From assembly GCA_023957375.1 (NCBI GenBank), contig JAMLHB010000003.1:525342-589341 (forward strand): a DNA stretch of 64,000 nucleotides, in the 5' to 3' direction. Shown one piece after another: positions 37,032 through 45,589 of this stretch; the stretch's first letter is position 1; the number at the start of each line of letters is the position of its first letter. Under the pieces are notes generated by a model that had not been told where the DNA came from, did not search any database, and saw only the letters and a list, made by a program, of their open reading frames with translations. This DNA comes from Flavobacteriales bacterium (GTDB lineage: Bacteria; Bacteroidota; Bacteroidia; Flavobacteriales_F; PHOS-HE28). The position numbers were made by a program, and so were the translations under genes.

Positions 37032-37042
37032 AGGACCTCGGG

Positions 37043-38209
37043 TTAGGAGGTTTGCGCGAGGATGCTCCGCCCCGCCCACCTGCCCATGGCAAAGCAGCCC
37101 TGCAGCAGGAAGCCGCCGGTGGGCGCGTCCCAGTCCACCATTTCGCCGATGGCGTACAAGTGCGGATGCCGTTTCAGCGAGAAGTCCGCGTTCAATTCCC
37201 CCACGGGAATACCCCCCACGGTGGAGATGGCCTCGCCCAGGGGGCGCAGGCCGGTGACGGGTATGCGCAGGTCCTTGACCGCTTCGGCGAACCGTTGCGG
37301 TGAAGCAACCACTTCCTTCGGCGTAAAAGCCTTCACCAGCGCGAGCTGCACGCGGTTCATGCCCACGGCTTCGCCGAAGTGCCTGGTAGCCTTGTTGCCG
37401 ATGCGTTCCACCAAGCGATCAACGCTGCTGTCCGGTTTCAGGTCCGCGTGCAACACGGTTTCTCCATCGCGCAGCGCGGGAACCACGGGGTAGATCGCGT
37501 TGCCTTCCAGCCCGTGCTTGGTGATGGTGGCCTCGCCCCATGCGCCCTGCTTGCCTGCCGCGAAGCGCACGTTCTTCAACGGTTTGCCCTCGTGTGCCTG
37601 GATGAAAGCTTCGGGCCACGGCACCTCCACCCCGCAATTGGATGCCTGGAACGGCCGTGCCTCGATGCCGATGGGCTTGAACAAGGCAGGCCAGATGCCG
37701 GTGGATCCCGTAACGGGCCAAGAGGCACCGCCCAGCGCAAAAAGCACGTGGTCCGCTTCCAGGGTGAAGGGCCCATTGCGGTTCTCCATGCATACACCGC
37801 CCTGTGCATCAAAACCGATGAACACATGCTCGGTGTGCAGGCGTACGCCGTGCTGCAACAGCCGTTGGCGGATCCGTTCCAGCACGTCGATCGGCTTGAC
37901 GCCCTTCACCGGGAACACGCGGCCACTGGTGCCGGTGTAGGTATCGATGCCCAGTACGGCCAGCCATTCGCGCAGGTCCATGGGCCCGAACGCAGTGAGT
38001 GCTTCATCGAGGAAACCGGCCGGGGCGTAGTGTTGTAACAGCGCCTTCCCTTCCGCAGCGTTCGTCAGGTTGAAGCCGCCCTGGCCCGCCACAAGAAACT
38101 TGCGGCCGGGGTGTTTGCCGTGCTCGTACAGGTCCACTTCGGCGTGGGGTGCCAAGGTGTCGGCGGCCATCAGCCCCGCAGGGCCCGCGCCGATGATAGC
38201 GATGCGCAT
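37043..38209 (-). CDS. BaiN/HI0933-like FAD flavoprotein (TIGR03862 type)
   Basis: A 388-residue NAD(P)/FAD-dependent oxidoreductase: [20 protein letters not shown] is the dinucleotide-binding GxGxxG motif; [19 protein letters not shown] matches the K-x-x-x-S/A-G-x-G-R/G-x-N motif of the HI0933/BaiN family; and GGIPVGELN with a final [16 protein letters not shown] closes the FAD site. It resembles the TIGR03862 flavoprotein subgroup; physiological substrates are unknown. Start ATG 38209 was taken because the GxGxxG motif begins directly after it. The gene diverges from the DUF481-like gene with only 26 bp between start codons. Confidence 0.9.
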   Translation of the reverse strand: MRIAIIGAGPAGLMAADTLAPHAEVDLYEHGKHPGRKFLVAGQGGFNLTNAAEGKALLQHYAPAGFLDEALTAFGPMDLREWLAVLGIDTYTGTSGRVFPVKGVKPIDVLERIRQRLLQHGVRLHTEHVFIGFDAQGGVCMENRNGPFTLEADHVLFALGGASWPVTGSTGIWPALFKPIGIEARPFQASNCGVEVPWPEAFIQAHEGKPLKNVRFAAGKQGAWGEATITKHGLEGNAIYPVVPALRDGETVLHADLKPDSSVDRLVERIGNKATRHFGEAVGMNRVQLALVKAFTPKEVVASPQRFAEAVKDLRIPVTGLRPLGEAISTVGGIPVGELNADFSLKRHPHLYAIGEMVDWDAPTGGFLLQGCFAMGRWAGRSILAQTS

Positions 38210-38235
38210 GGTGCAAAGAAGCACATTCGGCGGTC

Positions 38236-39012
38236 ATGGCCAATTTTGCCGGCTCCATGTTCGGCGGTTCACGCTTACTCTTCTCGCTGCCCCTGCTGCC
38301 TTTGGCGGTTGGCCTCCACGCCCAGGTGGTGAACATCGAAGGCCGCCGCTTTGTGAACGACACCGTGCCATGGCAGGGTTATGTGTCTTTCCGCTTCAAT
38401 GTCTCCGAAAGCGGGCAGCGTTCCTTGAACTTGGGCCTCAACGGAGCCGTGCAGTTCATCGATGACCGCGACCGCTGGTTCTTTGTGAACGACCTTGCCT
38501 TCAGCCAGGTGGAGGCCAACGAGTTCCTCAACACCGGCTTCCAGCACCTGCGCTACAACTACCGCGCAGATTCCCTGTGGACCGGCGAGGCCTTTGCCCA
38601 GGCCCAGTACAACAAGCCCCTGCAGTTGGACCTGCGGTTGACCCTTGGTGCCGGACCGCGCCTAACGGCATTGAACGCTGAAAAGTGGCGCGTGAACCTC
38701 GGTACCGCGCTGATGCTGGAAAACGAACACAACGCCCAGGGACCGCCCCTGCCGCAAGGCCGCAGCAGCAGTTACGCATCGGTCACCCTGAAGTTCAGCG
38801 CCCTGGCCAGCCTCACCACGGTGGTGTACTACCAGCCCAAGGTCTTCGACGCCAGCGACCACCGCATCGCCATTGAAGGAGGCTTGGTGGTGAACGTCAC
38901 CAAGCGGCTTACCTTGGAGAACCGCTTGAACCTGCTCAAGGACAGCGCCCCGCCACCGGGCGTGGAACAACTGGTCTACACCTGGAGCAACCTGTTCGGC
39001 TACCGTTTCTAG
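38236..39012 (+). CDS. DUF481-like outer-membrane protein
   Basis: A 258-residue protein with an N-terminal signal (SRLLFSLPLLPLAVGLHAQ) and a beta-barrel-type body of alternating strands: GYVSFRFNVSESGQRSLNLGL, RWFFVNDLAFSQVEAN and a C-terminal aromatic residue (LFGYRF), typical of outer-membrane barrels. The VVNIEGRRFVNDTVPWQG start and layout fit the DUF481 (YdiY-like) family, of unknown function. ATG 38257 is an alternative start giving a more compact signal peptide. It is followed three codons later by the next outer-membrane gene region, which has its own promoter box. Confidence 0.75.
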   Translation: MANFAGSMFGGSRLLFSLPLLPLAVGLHAQVVNIEGRRFVNDTVPWQGYVSFRFNVSESGQRSLNLGLNGAVQFIDDRDRWFFVNDLAFSQVEANEFLNTGFQHLRYNYRADSLWTGEAFAQAQYNKPLQLDLRLTLGAGPRLTALNAEKWRVNLGTALMLENEHNAQGPPLPQGRSSSYASVTLKFSALASLTTVVYYQPKVFDASDHRIAIEGGLVVNVTKRLTLENRLNLLKDSAPPPGVEQLVYTWSNLFGYRF

Positions 39013-39029
39013 GGCTTGATCCTCCTCCA

Positions 39030-39037
39030 TAAGTTTG
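39030..39037 (+). promoter_or_regulatory. TAnnTTTG promoter box of the PorT-like gene
   Basis: TAAGTTTG, a perfect consensus match, ends five nt before ATG 39043. It decides this ATG over the upstream in-frame TTG at 39016 and implies a leaderless mRNA. Confidence 0.6.
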
Positions 39038-39042
39038 AACCC

Positions 39043-39798
39043 ATGGACCATGGCACAGGCCGGATCCCCCGGAATTTAATAACCGCCTTGGCTGCGGCTA
39101 GCATCACAATGGCAGTGCAGGGGCAAGTCTCCGTTGGCTTTCGCGGCGGGGTGAATTGGGCTAAGGTGAACAGCAAGGAGGGGCTGGTGGGCACACCACC
39201 AACCCGGTTGGGTCCCACTGGTGCCGTGGTGTTCAGTATCCCGGTGGCCAAGTCGCTCACCTTGGTGCCGGAAATAGGGTTCACCCAACGGGGCTATGGC
39301 GCGGAGGCCTCTCCCATCACGTTTTACGGGGGACAGAAGCTGGCGCTGGACTATGCGGACCTGGGCTTGTTGGTACGGGCGCATGTGGCCGAGGGGCCTC
39401 CGACCCGCCCGTATGTGCTGGCCGGTGCCACCGTGGGTTACCTCGTGGGGGCGCGGCTGTTCGAGCTTGACCCGTGGACGAACAACTACAAAGGCACCGT
39501 GCTCGACCCGGGCGATGTACACACAAGTCCGTGGAGCAGTGGGCACATGAACCGCTGGAACGTGGACCTCTGCGCCGGGCTGGGCTTTATGTTCACTGCG
39601 GGGCGATCGCAGGTGTTTGTGGAAGGCCGGTACCAGTATGGCCTCACCAACATCTGGAACGATGTGCCGGTGGCGGACATCAACGGCTCACCGGTCGGAG
39701 TGCTTCAGGGCTATGACCGCAGCATCAGCGTATCGCTGGGCTGGTTGATCCCCTTGGGCGTGGAAGCCGGAAAGGGTGGTGAAGCACCTTCGGAGTAG
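39043..39798 (+). CDS. Outer-membrane beta-barrel protein (PorT-like)
   Basis: A 251-residue protein with a signal segment (LITALAAASITMAVQGQ) followed by VSVGFRGGVNWAKVNS, the usual opening of Bacteroidota PorT-like 8-stranded barrels. Further strands are SLTLVPEIGFTQRGYG, YADLGLLVRAHV, RPYVLAGATVGYLVGARL and SQVFVEGRYQYGLTNIW, ending ISVSLGWLIPLG. The role is unknown; the family includes T9SS-associated PorT, but there is nothing to tie this copy to secretion. The start follows the promoter box at 39030-39037. It lies 30 bp after the DUF481-like gene. Confidence 0.82.
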   Translation: MDHGTGRIPRNLITALAAASITMAVQGQVSVGFRGGVNWAKVNSKEGLVGTPPTRLGPTGAVVFSIPVAKSLTLVPEIGFTQRGYGAEASPITFYGGQKLALDYADLGLLVRAHVAEGPPTRPYVLAGATVGYLVGARLFELDPWTNNYKGTVLDPGDVHTSPWSSGHMNRWNVDLCAGLGFMFTAGRSQVFVEGRYQYGLTNIWNDVPVADINGSPVGVLQGYDRSISVSLGWLIPLGVEAGKGGEAPSE

Positions 39799-40378
39799 CA
39801 GCAGTGTGGGGGGATGGCCGCAGTTGGCAGGTAGCAGGTGGCAGGTAGCAGGTGGCAGTCCTTCGGCTCCGCTCAGGACCAGGTGGCAGTTGCCTGGCAA
39901 TGATGCGCCACGGACAACGCACGACCGTCAACCACACGCTCATACCGTTGTCATTGGTGTCCGGGATAAGCATCGGCATAGGTCGGAACGCCCTGGCCTG
40001 TATGGAAATGGATGGGGCGTGCAACGAAGCTCCCCGTGTCAGGAACACCGGCTGCGACACCCTCCGGGGTCGAATACCATGTGGTGGGCAAATGCTACAA
40101 GCTGCGACCCCTCCGGGGTCAAGAACCCAGCGTCAACAAAGGGGCCTGACCCCGGAGGGGTCAAAGCTTATCGACTAACAGGCCCGTGTGTGCGCCGACC
40201 CCGGAGGGTGTCGCAGCCGGTGTTGGGATGTTGTCCCGGACGCCAGTGATACCGTTGTGACAAGCAATATGGTCCGATCTCATCTTCGCCTTACCCGACC
40301 ATTTTCTTGTACGCACGGCATTTACCACTGTAGGCATTCGGATCGTCCTTTGGACTGATCCCGAATGTCACATTGGTA
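39799..40378. other. 580-bp intergenic region of interspersed repeats
   Basis: No gene is visible. At about 39827-39858 a GCAGGTAGCAGGTG-like unit is repeated in tandem, followed by CCTTCGGCTCCGCTCAGGACC, a type of short sequence widely seen in Bacteroidota intergenic DNA. The nested palindrome at 40044-40224 follows. The last 150 bp before the gcdH stop show nothing recognisable. Confidence 0.6.
40044..40224. repeat. Nested palindromic element with 29-bp terminal inverted repeats
   Basis: The outer arms 40044-40072 and 40196-40224 are perfect inverted repeats of 29 bp (starting AACACCGGCTGCGACACC). Inside, 40106-40120 (GACCCCTCCGGGGTC) and 40148-40162 (its reverse complement) form a second inverted pair, and each is itself a hairpin of GACCCC/GGGGTC. 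So four copies of a GACCCCTCCGGGGTC-like hairpin stand in two head-to-head pairs. No open frame or transposase is inside, which suggests a REP- or MITE-like element. Confidence 0.85.
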
Positions 40379-41593
40379 TCACTTGAACGCCGCGATCCCG
40401 GTCACATCATGCCCGGTGATCAGCAGGTGGATGTCGTGGGTGCCTTCGTAGGTCACCACGCTTTCCAGGTTCATCATGTGGCGCATGATGGGGTACTCGT
40501 TGGTGATGCCCATGCCGCCGAGCATCTGCCGCGCCTCGCGGGCCACGGTGAGGGCCAGGTGCACGTTGTTGCGCTTGGCCATGCTGATCTGCGCGGTGGT
40601 GGCGCGGCCCTCGTTGCGCAGCACGCCTAAGCGCCAAGTGAGCAGCTGGGCCTTGGTGATCTCGGTGATCATCTCGGCGAGCTTCTTCTGTGTGAGCTGG
40701 AAGCCGCCGATGGGCTTGCCGAACTGGATGCGTTCCTTGCTGTATCGCAGCGCGGTGTCATAGCACTCCATGGCCACGCCCAGCGTGCCCCAGGCAATGC
40801 CGTAGCGGGCACTGTCTAAGCAGCCCATGGGCGCGCCTAAGCCGGTCTTGTTGGGCAGCAGGTTGGCCTTGGGCACCTTCACGTTGTCGAACACCAGCTC
40901 GCCGGTGGGGCTGGCGCGCAGGCTCAACTTGCCGTGGGTGGTGGGCGTGGTGAAGCCTTCCATGCCGCGCTCCACGATCAGGCCGTGGATGCGGCCTTCG
41001 GTGTTCTCGGCCTTGGCCCATACCACGGCCAGGTCGGCGAAGGGTGCGTTGCTGATCCACATCTTGGCGCCGTTCAGCAGGTAGTGGTCGCCCTTGTCCT
41101 GGAAGGTGGTGACCATGCCGCCGGGGTTGCTGCCGAAGTCGGGTTCGGTGAGGCCGAAGCAGCCGATCTTCTTGCCCTGCACCATGTCGGGCAGCCACTT
41201 CTTCTTCTGCTCCTCGGTGCCGTACTTGTAGATGGGGTACATGGCCAGCGAGCCTTGCACGCTGCACAGGCTGCGCAGGCCGCTGTCGCAGCGCTCGATC
41301 TCCTGCATGATCAGGCCGTAACTGATCTGGTCCAGTCCGGGCCCACCGTATTCCGCAGGCAGGAAAGGGCCGAAGGCGCCCACCTCGGCCAGGCCGGGAA
41401 TGATGTCCTTGCTGAAGGAGGCCGTCTCGAAACGCTCCTCGATGATCGGCTTGAGGTGCTTGCTCACATGCTCGCGCACGGTGCTGCGGATCAGTTTGTG
41501 CTCTTCGGTGAGCAGTTCGTCCACTAAGTAATGGTCGTGTGCTTGGAAGAGGTCGGTGGCCGTGCGGGGGGCGGTTTTGGCGGTAGTGCTCAT
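40379..41593 (-). CDS. gcdH: Glutaryl-CoA dehydrogenase-type acyl-CoA dehydrogenase
   Basis: A 404-residue acyl-CoA dehydrogenase closest to glutaryl-CoA dehydrogenase, which oxidises and decarboxylates glutaryl-CoA to crotonyl-CoA in lysine and tryptophan breakdown. Supporting motifs: SVQGSLAMYPIYKYGTEEQK, FGLTEPDFGSNPGG (FAD/substrate), NGAKMWISNAPFADLAVVW, and the catalytic base Glu in TYEGTHDIHLLI (about E383) with the GCDH-type ending GIAAF. ATG 41593 (MSTTAKTAPRTA) is preferred to the longer open frame. A box TAATTTCG (41612-41619) lies 18 nt upstream. It is divergent from the DUF4271-hemD operon. Confidence 0.92.
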   Translation of the reverse strand: MSTTAKTAPRTATDLFQAHDHYLVDELLTEEHKLIRSTVREHVSKHLKPIIEERFETASFSKDIIPGLAEVGAFGPFLPAEYGGPGLDQISYGLIMQEIERCDSGLRSLCSVQGSLAMYPIYKYGTEEQKKKWLPDMVQGKKIGCFGLTEPDFGSNPGGMVTTFQDKGDHYLLNGAKMWISNAPFADLAVVWAKAENTEGRIHGLIVERGMEGFTTPTTHGKLSLRASPTGELVFDNVKVPKANLLPNKTGLGAPMGCLDSARYGIAWGTLGVAMECYDTALRYSKERIQFGKPIGGFQLTQKKLAEMITEITKAQLLTWRLGVLRNEGRATTAQISMAKRNNVHLALTVAREARQMLGGMGITNEYPIMRHMMNLESVVTYEGTHDIHLLITGHDVTGIAAFK

Positions 41594-41648
41594 TCTTGCG
41601 GGATGGGGCCGCGAAATTAGGCATGGCCGCATTGGCCTGCCATGCAGG

Positions 41649-41656
41649 TACTTTTG
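41649..41656 (+). promoter_or_regulatory. TAnnTTTG promoter box of the DUF4271-hemD operon
   Basis: TACTTTTG, a perfect match, ends seven nt before the ATG at 41664. The start of transcription would coincide with the start codon. It lies 30 bp from the facing box of gcdH. Confidence 0.65.
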
Positions 41657-41663
41657 CGGTGCG

Positions 41664-42341
41664 ATGGATCAACTTCGGGCGGTGGATGCACTTGCCGACG
41701 GGTGGCTTGCCGGGATACTGCTGGTGTGCACAGGCGTGCTGGCCTGGGTGAACTTGGCCTCGCCGCGCCAGTGGGTGGTACTCTCCCGGTCGTTCGCCTC
41801 CTTTCGCTTGGGGCGCCACCGGCTGCGGGAAGAACTGAACATGCGCGACCGCACCTTGAGCGGCCTGGCGCTGATGTCCACTGCGGTGGTCGCGCTGTTC
41901 GCCTACCAGGTGTTGCTCTACCACGGCTGGGTGGCGCCCGGCAGCGCTGCCTTCCTACGGGTGCTGCTGGTGGTGGCAGGCGTGGTGCTGGCCCAGGTGC
42001 TGGTGCTGCTGGCCTTGCGCCTGCTGCCCTCCCGTGACGGGGGCATGAAGGAATACCTCTTCACCTTGATCGTGTTCCATGTGGTGCTTGGGCTGCTGCT
42101 GCTGCCCGTTACGGTCCTGATGTCCTTCCCCCCGAACGTAGCCTGGCGCGAATGGGCCTGGTTGGCCGGCGCGGCCATTGTGGCGGCCACCGTGTTGTTC
42201 CGGTGGGCGCGCGCCGTGGTGGTGGGCGTGGGCAACGGCACCCCGTTGCGATATATTTTCATCTACCTTTGCACGCTCGAAATGCTACCCGCCGCACTCG
42301 CCCTGGAACATGTGTCGCGGATCGTTCCCCCAGTGCAATAA
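41664..42341 (+). CDS. DUF4271 membrane protein
   Basis: A 225-residue integral membrane protein with about six hydrophobic segments, for example AGILLVCTGVLAWVNLAS, LALMSTAVVALFAYQVLLY, VLLVVAGVVLAQVLVLLALRLL and IVFHVVLGLLLLPVTVLMS, ending IFIYLCTLEMLPAALALEHV. The ending and its position just before hemD identify it as the DUF4271 family of Bacteroidota, of unknown function. ATG 41664 follows a perfect promoter box. The open frame extends upstream to 41556, but that part overlaps the gcdH promoter and is not conserved-looking. It is followed 18 bp later by hemD. Confidence 0.85.
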   Translation: MDQLRAVDALADGWLAGILLVCTGVLAWVNLASPRQWVVLSRSFASFRLGRHRLREELNMRDRTLSGLALMSTAVVALFAYQVLLYHGWVAPGSAAFLRVLLVVAGVVLAQVLVLLALRLLPSRDGGMKEYLFTLIVFHVVLGLLLLPVTVLMSFPPNVAWREWAWLAGAAIVAATVLFRWARAVVVGVGNGTPLRYIFIYLCTLEMLPAALALEHVSRIVPPVQ

Positions 42342-42359
42342 CCCTAAGCCTCGCGGAAC

Positions 42360-43253
42360 TTGAAGATCAAGAATATACTCGTCACGCAGCCGGCCCCCAC
42401 GGACGAAAAGTCCCCTTATTGGGCGTTGGCCAAGAAGTTCAGCCTGAGGATCGACTTCCGGCCCTTCATCCGCATTGAGCCCGTGCCGGGGCAGGAGTTC
42501 CGGCAGGAACGCATCGCGGTGCTGGACTACAGCGCCATCGTGCTCACCAGCCGCAACGCCGTGGACCACTTCTTCCGCATGTGCAAGGAGCTGCGCATCA
42601 CCGTGCCCGAGGGCATGAAGTACTTCTGCGTGAGCGAGAGCGTGGCCTACTACCTCCAGAAGCACATCACCTACCGCAAGCGGAAGGTCTTCATCGGCAA
42701 GCTCACCTTCGGCGACCTGATGGACGTTATCAAAAAGCACAAGGGCGAAAAATTCCTCGTCCCGTGCTCGGATATCCAAAAGCCGGAGATCCCCCACCTG
42801 CTCAACAAGGCAGGGGTGAACTATACCAATGCCGTGTTCTACCGCACCGTGGCCAGCGACCTCAGCGACCTCAAGAACATCAAGTACGACATGCTGGTGT
42901 TCTTCAGCCCGGGCGACATCGAAAGCCTTCGGAAGAACTTCCCCGATTATGAGCAAAAGGACACGGTGATCGCCGCCTTCGGCCCCACCACCGTGAAGGC
43001 CGTGCAGGATGCCGGTTTCCGGCTGGACATCAAGGCGCCTTTGCCGGAAGCACCCTCCATGACCGGCGCCATCGAGCTCTTCCTCAAGCAGGGCGACAAG
43101 GCAGCTGCGGCGGCCGCGAAAGCTCCCCCGGCAAAGCGTGCCTCCCCGGCCAGGAAAGCTGCTTCCCTAGCCAAGGCGGCCGTAAAAAAGACCGTGGGAA
43201 AGGCCACCGGGAAAGCCTCGAAAAAGCCGGCCGCCAAAGGCCCTAAAAAGTGA
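42360..43253 (+). CDS. hemD: Uroporphyrinogen-III synthase with Lys/Ala-rich tail
   Basis: A 297-residue protein. Residues 1-245 are uroporphyrinogen-III synthase, which closes hydroxymethylbilane to uroporphyrinogen III in haem synthesis: MKIKNILVTQPAPTDEKSPY, ALAKKFSLRIDFRPFI, IVLTSRNAVDHFF, YCVSESVAYYL-like region, and FFSPGDIESLRKNFP. The start is TTG 42360, giving the N-terminus typical of Bacteroidota HemD. Residues 248-297 form a tail of mainly Ala, Lys and Pro with about 13 Lys and 2 Arg in 50 residues, resembling a histone H1-type basic tail. It is second in the DUF4271-hemD-rnpA-yidD run. Confidence 0.9.
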   Translation: MKIKNILVTQPAPTDEKSPYWALAKKFSLRIDFRPFIRIEPVPGQEFRQERIAVLDYSAIVLTSRNAVDHFFRMCKELRITVPEGMKYFCVSESVAYYLQKHITYRKRKVFIGKLTFGDLMDVIKKHKGEKFLVPCSDIQKPEIPHLLNKAGVNYTNAVFYRTVASDLSDLKNIKYDMLVFFSPGDIESLRKNFPDYEQKDTVIAAFGPTTVKAVQDAGFRLDIKAPLPEAPSMTGAIELFLKQGDKAAAAAAKAPPAKRASPARKAASLAKAAVKKTVGKATGKASKKPAAKGPKK

Positions 43254-43285
43254 CCCATGGCCCGTCCGGTTGCCGGCCACCCGCC

Positions 43286-43678
43286 ATGCGCCACACCTTC
43301 CGCAAGCACGAGCGCCTTACCGGGCGCGTAGTCCTCAAGCAGGTGGCCACTACCGGCAAGTCGCTGAAGTCACACCCGTTCCGGTTACAAGGCCTGCTGA
43401 TGCCCTTGGACACCGCATCACCGGCCCAGGTCGCTTTTTCCGTGCCCAAGCGCCTCGTCCGTTCGGCCGTGCAGCGCAACCGCATCCGTCGGCACATGCG
43501 GGAAGCCTACCGACTGAACAAGCACCGCTGGCATGCCTGCCTGCAGGAGGCCGGTGCACAATGTGCCTGGTTAGTGGTGTTCCAAGGCCACGCACCCTTG
43601 CCATGGGCCCATTCATCGAAAATACTGATCGGCCTGTTCGACCGTTGGACCCAACAGCATGTCGGCGCTGATCGGTAA
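43286..43678 (+). CDS. rnpA: Ribonuclease P protein component
   Basis: A 130-residue RnpA, the protein subunit of RNase P that matures tRNA 5' ends. [16 protein letters not shown] is the usual N-terminus, [19 protein letters not shown] leads into the conserved RNR motif [13 protein letters not shown], and [15 protein letters not shown] follows. ATG 43286 is preferred over the upstream open frame because family members begin here. The gene overlaps yidD by 20 bp and follows hemD by 32 bp; rpmH is not adjacent, as is usual in Bacteroidota. Confidence 0.94.
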   Translation: MRHTFRKHERLTGRVVLKQVATTGKSLKSHPFRLQGLLMPLDTASPAQVAFSVPKRLVRSAVQRNRIRRHMREAYRLNKHRWHACLQEAGAQCAWLVVFQGHAPLPWAHSSKILIGLFDRWTQQHVGADR

Positions 43679-43880
43679 ACTGCTCATCCTGATCATCCGC
43701 ACGTACCAGGCCATGATCTCCCCCCTGCTACCGGGCGCCTGCCGCTATACCCCCACCTGCTCCGAATATGGCGTGCAGGCCCTGCGCAAACACGGGCCCT
43801 GGCGCGGGGGGTGGCTCACCTTGAAGCGCTTCCTATCTTGCCATCCGTGGGGAGGCCATGGCCACGACCCCGTTCCCTGA
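43659..43880 (+). CDS. yidD: Membrane protein insertion efficiency factor YidD
   Basis: A 73-residue YidD: an N-terminal hydrophobic/amphipathic helix ([20 protein letters not shown]) followed by the family signature [20 protein letters not shown] and [23 protein letters not shown]. YidD assists YidC/Sec insertion of membrane proteins. Its ATG lies inside the end of rnpA (20-bp overlap), a normal rnpA-yidD pairing. All three conserved Cys are present. Confidence 0.95.
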   Translation: MSALIGKLLILIIRTYQAMISPLLPGACRYTPTCSEYGVQALRKHGPWRGGWLTLKRFLSCHPWGGHGHDPVP

Positions 43881-43893
43881 ATACGACAACCGC

Positions 43894-45570
43894 ATGAAAA
43901 ATCCGTTCGGCCACTGGAAAAAAGCCGCCGCAGGCCTGGCCATCGCCGCCGTAGGCGCGTTCACGATCGCCGCAGGCGACAATTACTTCGAGATCGGCAA
44001 GAACCTGGAGATCTTCAACGAGCTGTACAAGGACATCAACATCTACTACGTGGATGAGGTGAGCCCCGGCGAACTGATCGGTACGGGCATCGATGCCATG
44101 CTGGAAAGCCTGGACCCGTATACCCAGTACATCCCGGAAAGCGACATGGAGAACTACCGCATCATGACCACCGGGCAGTACGGCGGCATCGGCGCCATGA
44201 TCCGCAAGAAGGGCGACTGGGTGGTGGTGAGCGAGCCGTACGAAGGCTACCCCGCCATGAAGGGAGGACTGCGCACCGGCGACCGCATCGTGGAAGTGGA
44301 CGGCCGCAGTGCCAAGGGCCTGGACACCGACGAGGTGAGCAAGATGCTCAAGGGACAGGCTGGCACCCCCGTGAAGGTGACCACCGTCCGCAACGAACAA
44401 GCTCCCCAGGGCCACACGCTCACGCGCGAGGAGATCAAGATCCCCGACGTGCCATACAAAGCCATGATCGACAGCGTGCAGAAGGTGGGTTACATCAAGC
44501 TCAACAGCTTTACCCAAACCGCCGGCCAGGAAGTGCGCAAGGCCTTCAAGGACCTCAAGGACCAAGGTGCCGAAAAATTGGTGCTCGACCTGCGCGGCAA
44601 TGGCGGGGGATTGCTGCGCGAAGCCATCAACATCGTCAACCTATGGGTGCCCAAGGGCCAGACCGTGGTGGAAACCCGCGGCAAGATCGCCGAGTGGGAC
44701 AAGACCTACAAAACCCTGAGCGAGTCCATGGACACGGAGATGCCCTTAGTGGTACTGGTGGACACCGGATCGGCATCCGCCAGTGAGATCGTGGCAGGCT
44801 CGCTGCAGGACCTGGACCGCGCCGTGGTGGTGGGGCACCGCACGTTCGGGAAGGGGCTGGTGCAGCAAACACGGGACCTCTTCTACAACAGCAAGCTGAA
44901 GGTGACCGTGGCCAAGTACTACATCCCCAGTGGGCGATGCATCCAAAAGGTGGACTACGCCCACCACGACAGCACCGGAAAGGCCGTGATCAAGGCCGAC
45001 TCCACCCTGCGCGCCTTCAAAACCGCCAATGGGCGCATTGTGTACGATGGACGCGGCATCGCCCCGGACATCGACGTGGAACTTCCCGAGGTGCCCAAGA
45101 TCGTGCGCGGGCTGTACACGGAAGACCTCTTCTTCGACTTCGCCAACCAGTACCAGTGGAGCCATCCCTCCATCGCCCCGGCAGCCGAGTTCACCATCAC
45201 CGCCGACATCTTCCAGCAATTCCTCCAATATGTGAAAGACAACGGCTTCAAGTACCGTACCTCCAGCCTGGACGACCTGGACGCCTTGGTGGCCGACGCC
45301 AAGAAGGAGCGCTACTACGAGCAGGCGAAGTCCGCCATCGAGGCGTTGCGCACCGAGCTCAACCCCGACCAGTTGGAAGTGCTCAACCGTTTCCGGCCGG
45401 AGATCGAGGAAGTGCTCAAAAGCGAGATCGTGGGGCGGTACTACTTCCAAACCGGACGGGCCCAAGCCATGCTACGCAGTGACCCCGTGGTGCTGCAAGC
45501 GCTGAAAACGCTGAACGGACCGGCCTACAAGGAGGTGCTGGCCGGCACGTCCAATAAGAACGACAAGTAG
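43894..45570 (+). CDS. S41 family C-terminal processing peptidase
   Basis: A 558-residue protease of the CtpA/Prc family. An N-terminal signal or anchor (KAAAGLAIAAVGAFTIAA) leads to the periplasm. A PDZ domain (about residues 90-180; YGGIGAMIRKKG, GGLRTGDRIVEVDG) precedes the S41 core: LVLDLRGNGGGLLREAI, the nucleophile S295 in GSASASEIVAG, and the general base K320 in RTFGKGLVQ, spaced 25 residues apart as in Prc. It trims or degrades envelope proteins from their C-termini. ATG 43894 starts 13 bp after yidD; the longer frame from 43858 overlaps yidD. It ends a typical Bacteroidota gene run. Confidence 0.94.
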   Translation: MKNPFGHWKKAAAGLAIAAVGAFTIAAGDNYFEIGKNLEIFNELYKDINIYYVDEVSPGELIGTGIDAMLESLDPYTQYIPESDMENYRIMTTGQYGGIGAMIRKKGDWVVVSEPYEGYPAMKGGLRTGDRIVEVDGRSAKGLDTDEVSKMLKGQAGTPVKVTTVRNEQAPQGHTLTREEIKIPDVPYKAMIDSVQKVGYIKLNSFTQTAGQEVRKAFKDLKDQGAEKLVLDLRGNGGGLLREAINIVNLWVPKGQTVVETRGKIAEWDKTYKTLSESMDTEMPLVVLVDTGSASASEIVAGSLQDLDRAVVVGHRTFGKGLVQQTRDLFYNSKLKVTVAKYYIPSGRCIQKVDYAHHDSTGKAVIKADSTLRAFKTANGRIVYDGRGIAPDIDVELPEVPKIVRGLYTEDLFFDFANQYQWSHPSIAPAAEFTITADIFQQFLQYVKDNGFKYRTSSLDDLDALVADAKKERYYEQAKSAIEALRTELNPDQLEVLNRFRPEIEEVLKSEIVGRYYFQTGRAQAMLRSDPVVLQALKTLNGPAYKEVLAGTSNKNDK

Positions 45571-45589
45571 GCCCGTGCAGGGCTGGACC

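Noticed and set aside
42265..42272. A perfect TACCTTTG promoter box
   Set aside because: It lies inside the DUF4271 coding sequence, and the ATG 10 nt downstream is out of frame with both that gene and hemD. A secondary promoter for hemD remains possible but is not supported by spacing.
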